64,000 bases of DNA, from NCBI RefSeq assembly GCF_016651255.1, contig NZ_JAEKEG010000104.1:1-64000 (forward strand), in the 5' to 3' direction. The translations under genes and the position numbers were made by a program. The DNA is from Pseudomonas sp. TH10. Lineage in GTDB: Bacteria; Pseudomonadota; Gammaproteobacteria; Pseudomonadales; Pseudomonadaceae. The notes below the pieces were generated by a model. It was not told the origin of the DNA, ran no database searches, and saw nothing but the letters and a program-made list of their open reading frames with translations. Below are positions 61,065 to 64,000 of the stretch, in pieces (position 1 is the first letter of the stretch; each line of letters starts with the position of its first letter).

Positions 61065-63559
61065 TCAGTTGATCGCCCGCACTTCGATTTCCACCCGGCG
61101 GTTAGGCTCCAGGCACTGAATCAGCTGCGCCCGGGGTTGCGTCATGTCGCACTTGACCAGGGGCTTGGTGCTGCCTTCGCCGACGGCTTCGACCAGCTCG
61201 CCGGGGACGCCTTTGCCCACCAGATAGGTCTTGATGGTCTGCGCGCGCTGCCTGGATACCTGCAAGTTGCCCTGCAGGTCGCCCAGTTGGTCGGCGTGCC
61301 CGGCGATGATGATCTTGCCGATGTCCGGGGTGTTGAGCAGCTTGCCGGCGATGGCGCTGAGCTGGCTTTGCCCTGCGGTTTTCAGGCTCTGGAAGTCCGC
61401 GCGGCCAAAGGCGAACAGGGTGTCCGACTCCAGGGTGATGGTCTCGATCGAGCGCAGCGACTGGCTCAGCAGGCTGTTGATGTAGTTGCGCGAACTGGAG
61501 GTGAGGAACGCGTTGTCAAGGATGCGCGGCACGTCCTGCTCGTGGATCTGGTCGCTGTAGAAATTGATCTGCCGGCTGGCGTACTCGTAGTCCTGATGAG
61601 TCCCCGGATCACCGTTGGCGGCACCGATAGTCTGGCCGGTCTGGCGGGCAATCGCCGGGTACCAGTAGTCCGGGATTTTCGCCTTGAGGAACGCCGGGTC
61701 AGCCTTCTCGCGCTGGGCCCGGGAGAGCATCACATAGGTGTCCAGGGTGGTCTTGCCGAAGGCGGCGATGGACTGCGCGCGGTTGTCGTTGGGCAGGGCC
61801 TTGGGTTCTACGCTGTCGACGCCGGTCACGGGTAACAGTTGCTGAGTGTTGCGTTGATACACCTTGAGGGTGGTCAGCAGGTACAGCGATCGGGTCAGGT
61901 TGTCCGCCGTTGGCTTGAGCATCACGCTTTCCAGGCGGCTGAAATACTCGCTGCGCAGCAGCGGCTCGACTTTGTAGCCCTGGTACAACCCCAGGCGCAT
62001 GCGCAGCGGCACACCGTCCTGGTGATGCCGGGCGCAGTAGTGGGCGGTCCAGAAGCGCATGCGGTCCAGGGTTTGCCACTCGGTGTATTGGCCTGTCGCC
62101 GCCGCGTCAGCAGACGCCGCCTGGGCCAGTTCCGTCGAGATGCCCTGCACGGTGTCGCGGTTGTTCACATAAGACCAGCCCAGCAGGCCGCACAGCAGCA
62201 TCGCCAGCACACCGGCGCCACCTATCCACGCCGCTTTGCGCCGGCGTTCGCGATGGTTGGTGGTGTACAGCGCCACCAGATGCTGGTCGGGGATGATCAC
62301 TTTGCGGAACAGGCTATTGATAAATAGCGGGCGTGGCTGCGCGTCACCGCCGACGCTCGCCTGGTCGTTCTCCAGGGAGAAGCGCTCGGTGACCTGGCGG
62401 GCGTGGCCCCCAGCTCTGGCTGGTCGGCGTCCAGGGCACTGGTGAAATAGAAGCCGCGCAGCAGTTCGGCCTTCTGGTACGGGTTAGCGCGCAGCAGGGC
62501 GTCGACGAACAATTGCAGGCGCGGTTTCAGCGCCGCCAGTTCCAGCGGGAAGCGGTACACCGCCGAATCCTGGCGGGTGATCTGAATGTCCTGGGTCACC
62601 AGTTGCCGGCTCGCCACCTGCTGCCAGTAGGCAACCAGCTCGTCCATCGCCACGCCAAATTGCCGACCCCAGTCCGCCTGTTCATACCCCTTGTGGGCAA
62701 AGGTCTTGCCCATCACCTCACCGCGGGCCGCTTCATCCAGCTGGCGGTAGAAGGGCGCAAAACCCGGCACCAGGTCGCACTTGGTGAACACCAGGTACAC
62801 CGGCAGGCGCACTTCCAGCAGCGCGTGGGTTTCCTGGATGCGTTCGCGCAGGCGCTTGGCGATGCGTTCCTGGTCGTCGAGGGACGCTTGCAGGATGTCG
62901 TGGATGCTCACGGTGACGATCAAACCGTTGAGCGGCCGGCGCTGGCGATGCTGACGCAGCAGTTGCAGGAAAGCGCGCCACTTGCCGGCTTCTTCCTGGT
63001 TGTTCATGTAGCGTCCGGCGGTGTCCAGCAGCACGGCTTCGGAGCTGAAAAACCAGTCGCAATTGCGTGTGCCACCCAATCCGGCAACCCGGGCGCCTTC
63101 GCGTTCGGCGTAGGGGAAGTTCAAGCCCGACTGATAGAGCATGGTGCTCTTGCCGGCCGCTGGCTGGCCGATCACCAGGTACCAGGGCAGGGCGTACAAC
63201 GCGTCTTTGGGGTTGCTGCCCCGGGGCTTGTTGTTGTGCAGGCGCTCGATGCTTTGCAGCAGGCGTTCGCGCAGCAGGCTGACTTCCTCGCGATCCCCCG
63301 GGCTGGCGTTCAACACGGCCTGGTCGGCGTCATCGCGCAGCAGCCCTTCAAGGTTGTGATGCCGCGACACCCCGCGATAGAGCAGCAGCACGTAGCCGCA
63401 CGCCAGCAGCAGGAACACGCCAATGCCGGTCAGCAAGCTGTTCAGCGAACTGAAGCCCAACGCCCGACCGATGCCCCAGACCACGAAGATCGAGAGAAAG
63501 AAGGCGATCCCCAGAATGTAGGGTTGATACCGCAGGAAGTAATACTTGATCTTGTTCAT
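61065..63559 (-). pseudogene. tssM: Type VI secretion TssM (IcmF) with C-terminal OmpA domain, frameshifted
   Basis: Expected product about 830 aa, shorter than classical TssM (about 1100-1200). N-terminal membrane helices (YILGIAFFLSIFVVWGIGRA, LTGIGVFLLLACGYVLLLYR), a P-loop in LVIGQPAAGKSTMLYQSGLN, Walker-B-like VLLDTAGRYMNNQEE and FTKCDLVPGF. A third helix is WIGGAGVLAMLLCGLLGWSY. The C-terminus is OmpA-like: KIIIAGHADQLGDLQGNLQV, SRQRAQTIKTYLVGKGVPGE ... EPNRRVEIEV. One base is missing near 62397-62402, splitting ELGAT from ARQVTERFSLENDQ. Confidence 0.88.
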
Positions 63560-64000
63560 ACAGACTTCGAATCCAGGGCATCGACAAAACGGTCGATGGC
63601 GTCATCAAGGGGACGGTCGATTGCGGGAAAAGCGGGTGCAAGGTGGTGCTCGTCAAAGGCATCGAAGGACGCCAGCACGTCATAGCTCTGCGCGCGGTCG
63701 CCGCTGCCGGTGAGTACGCGGTAGGCGTTGCTGGTGGTGCGTGAGGCAAAGCAGATCAGGCGCGGGCGCATGAAGTCGTCCGCCAGCAGGCTCACCTGCG
63801 GCACGGCCTTGCCCGGCGTCATGCGCGTGAGCCAGGTGAGCCAAAGATCGGCGGTCGGGTTCTTCAAGCCGCGCTCCGCCGGCAAGGGCAGAGTGATGCC
63901 GATCGGCGTGCCGTGTCGCAGGGGGCTGTGCAAGGCTTGCAGACGGGTCAGCACGGCATTGGTGACGAACTCCGGGTACGAGCCTTCCAGTGCAGTAGCA
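63556..64000 (-). CDS. Type VI secretion-associated protein, C-terminal part (cut by window edge)
   Basis: About 147 residues are visible, open to the right edge: SYPEFVTNAVLTRLQALHSP, ITLPLPAERGLKNPTADLWL, TWLTRMTPGKAVPQVSLLAD and RLICFASRTTSNAYRVLTG, ending FVDALDSKSV. The stop overlaps the tssM start (ATGA), so it is part of the same operon. Position next to tssM and the general style suggest a TagF/ImpM-type regulator, but no diagnostic N-terminus is in view. Confidence 0.55.
   Translation of the reverse strand, partial: ATALEGSYPEFVTNAVLTRLQALHSPLRHGTPIGITLPLPAERGLKNPTADLWLTWLTRMTPGKAVPQVSLLADDFMRPRLICFASRTTSNAYRVLTGSGDRAQSYDVLASFDAFDEHHLAPAFPAIDRPLDDAIDRFVDALDSKSV

Overview
The window looks like a chromosomal segment of a Pseudomonas of the fluorescens group. 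Supporting signs are high GC, a catBCA-benR-benABCD block, a Pha/Mrp-type K+/H+ antiporter operon, PpnN, a DksA2-type protein, many small Pseudomonas-type conserved proteins (DUF1652, DUF2388, DUF2789, DUF3087-like), and two families of REP hairpins between genes. No rRNA, tRNA, CRISPR array, prophage or insertion sequence was found.

Layout. 1-0.9 kb: end of a bufferin-type metallopeptide maturation operon (MNIO/DUF692 plus DUF2063 partner). 0.9-4 kb: P1 peptidase, LuxR regulator, RNA-type methyltransferase. 4.1-5.9 kb: cytochrome b, Tat-exported molybdoprotein and a methionine-rich MXKDX protein, which together resemble the YedY1/YedZ1/MrpX hypochlorite-scavenging system. 6-12 kb: response regulator, HAD phosphatase, DUF2388, DinB, LysR with an aldo/keto reductase, SDR and SRPBCC run. 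12-19 kb: two-component system, sigma54-promoted membrane protein, GST, DksA2, an MCP. 19-22.4 kb: small proteins, glycine-betaine binding protein, DUF3995. 22.5-28.5 kb: pha antiporter operon (minus strand). 28.8-36 kb: EamA exporter with divergent XRE-cupin, FAD protein, response regulator with divergent exported alpha/beta hydrolase, ppnN. 36-42.6 kb: DUF3087, diguanylate cyclase, azlCD, SRAP protease, polysaccharide deacetylase. 42.6-51.2 kb: benzoate/catechol catabolism. 51.2-55.1 kb: NUDIX, small proteins, Rrf2 regulator with divergent NDH-like flavoprotein. 55.4-58.6 kb: polyamine-type puuB/puuR/puuA cluster, heavily frameshifted. 59.2-64 kb: type VI secretion genes (tssA, hcp, tssM with an OmpA tail, an accessory gene cut by the edge).

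How it works together. Benzoate is converted to catechol by BenABC and BenD, then ring-opened by CatA and passed through CatB and CatC towards beta-ketoadipate. BenR boxes sit in front of benA and a CatR-type palindrome lies between catR and catB. No benzoate transporter is present.

Data quality. About fourteen otherwise normal genes are split by single-base indels, many of them in short homopolymers (for example 5 G where 6 are needed). This pattern points to uncorrected sequencing error rather than real gene decay. Those genes are listed as pseudogenes only in the sense that the given sequence does not encode them intact.
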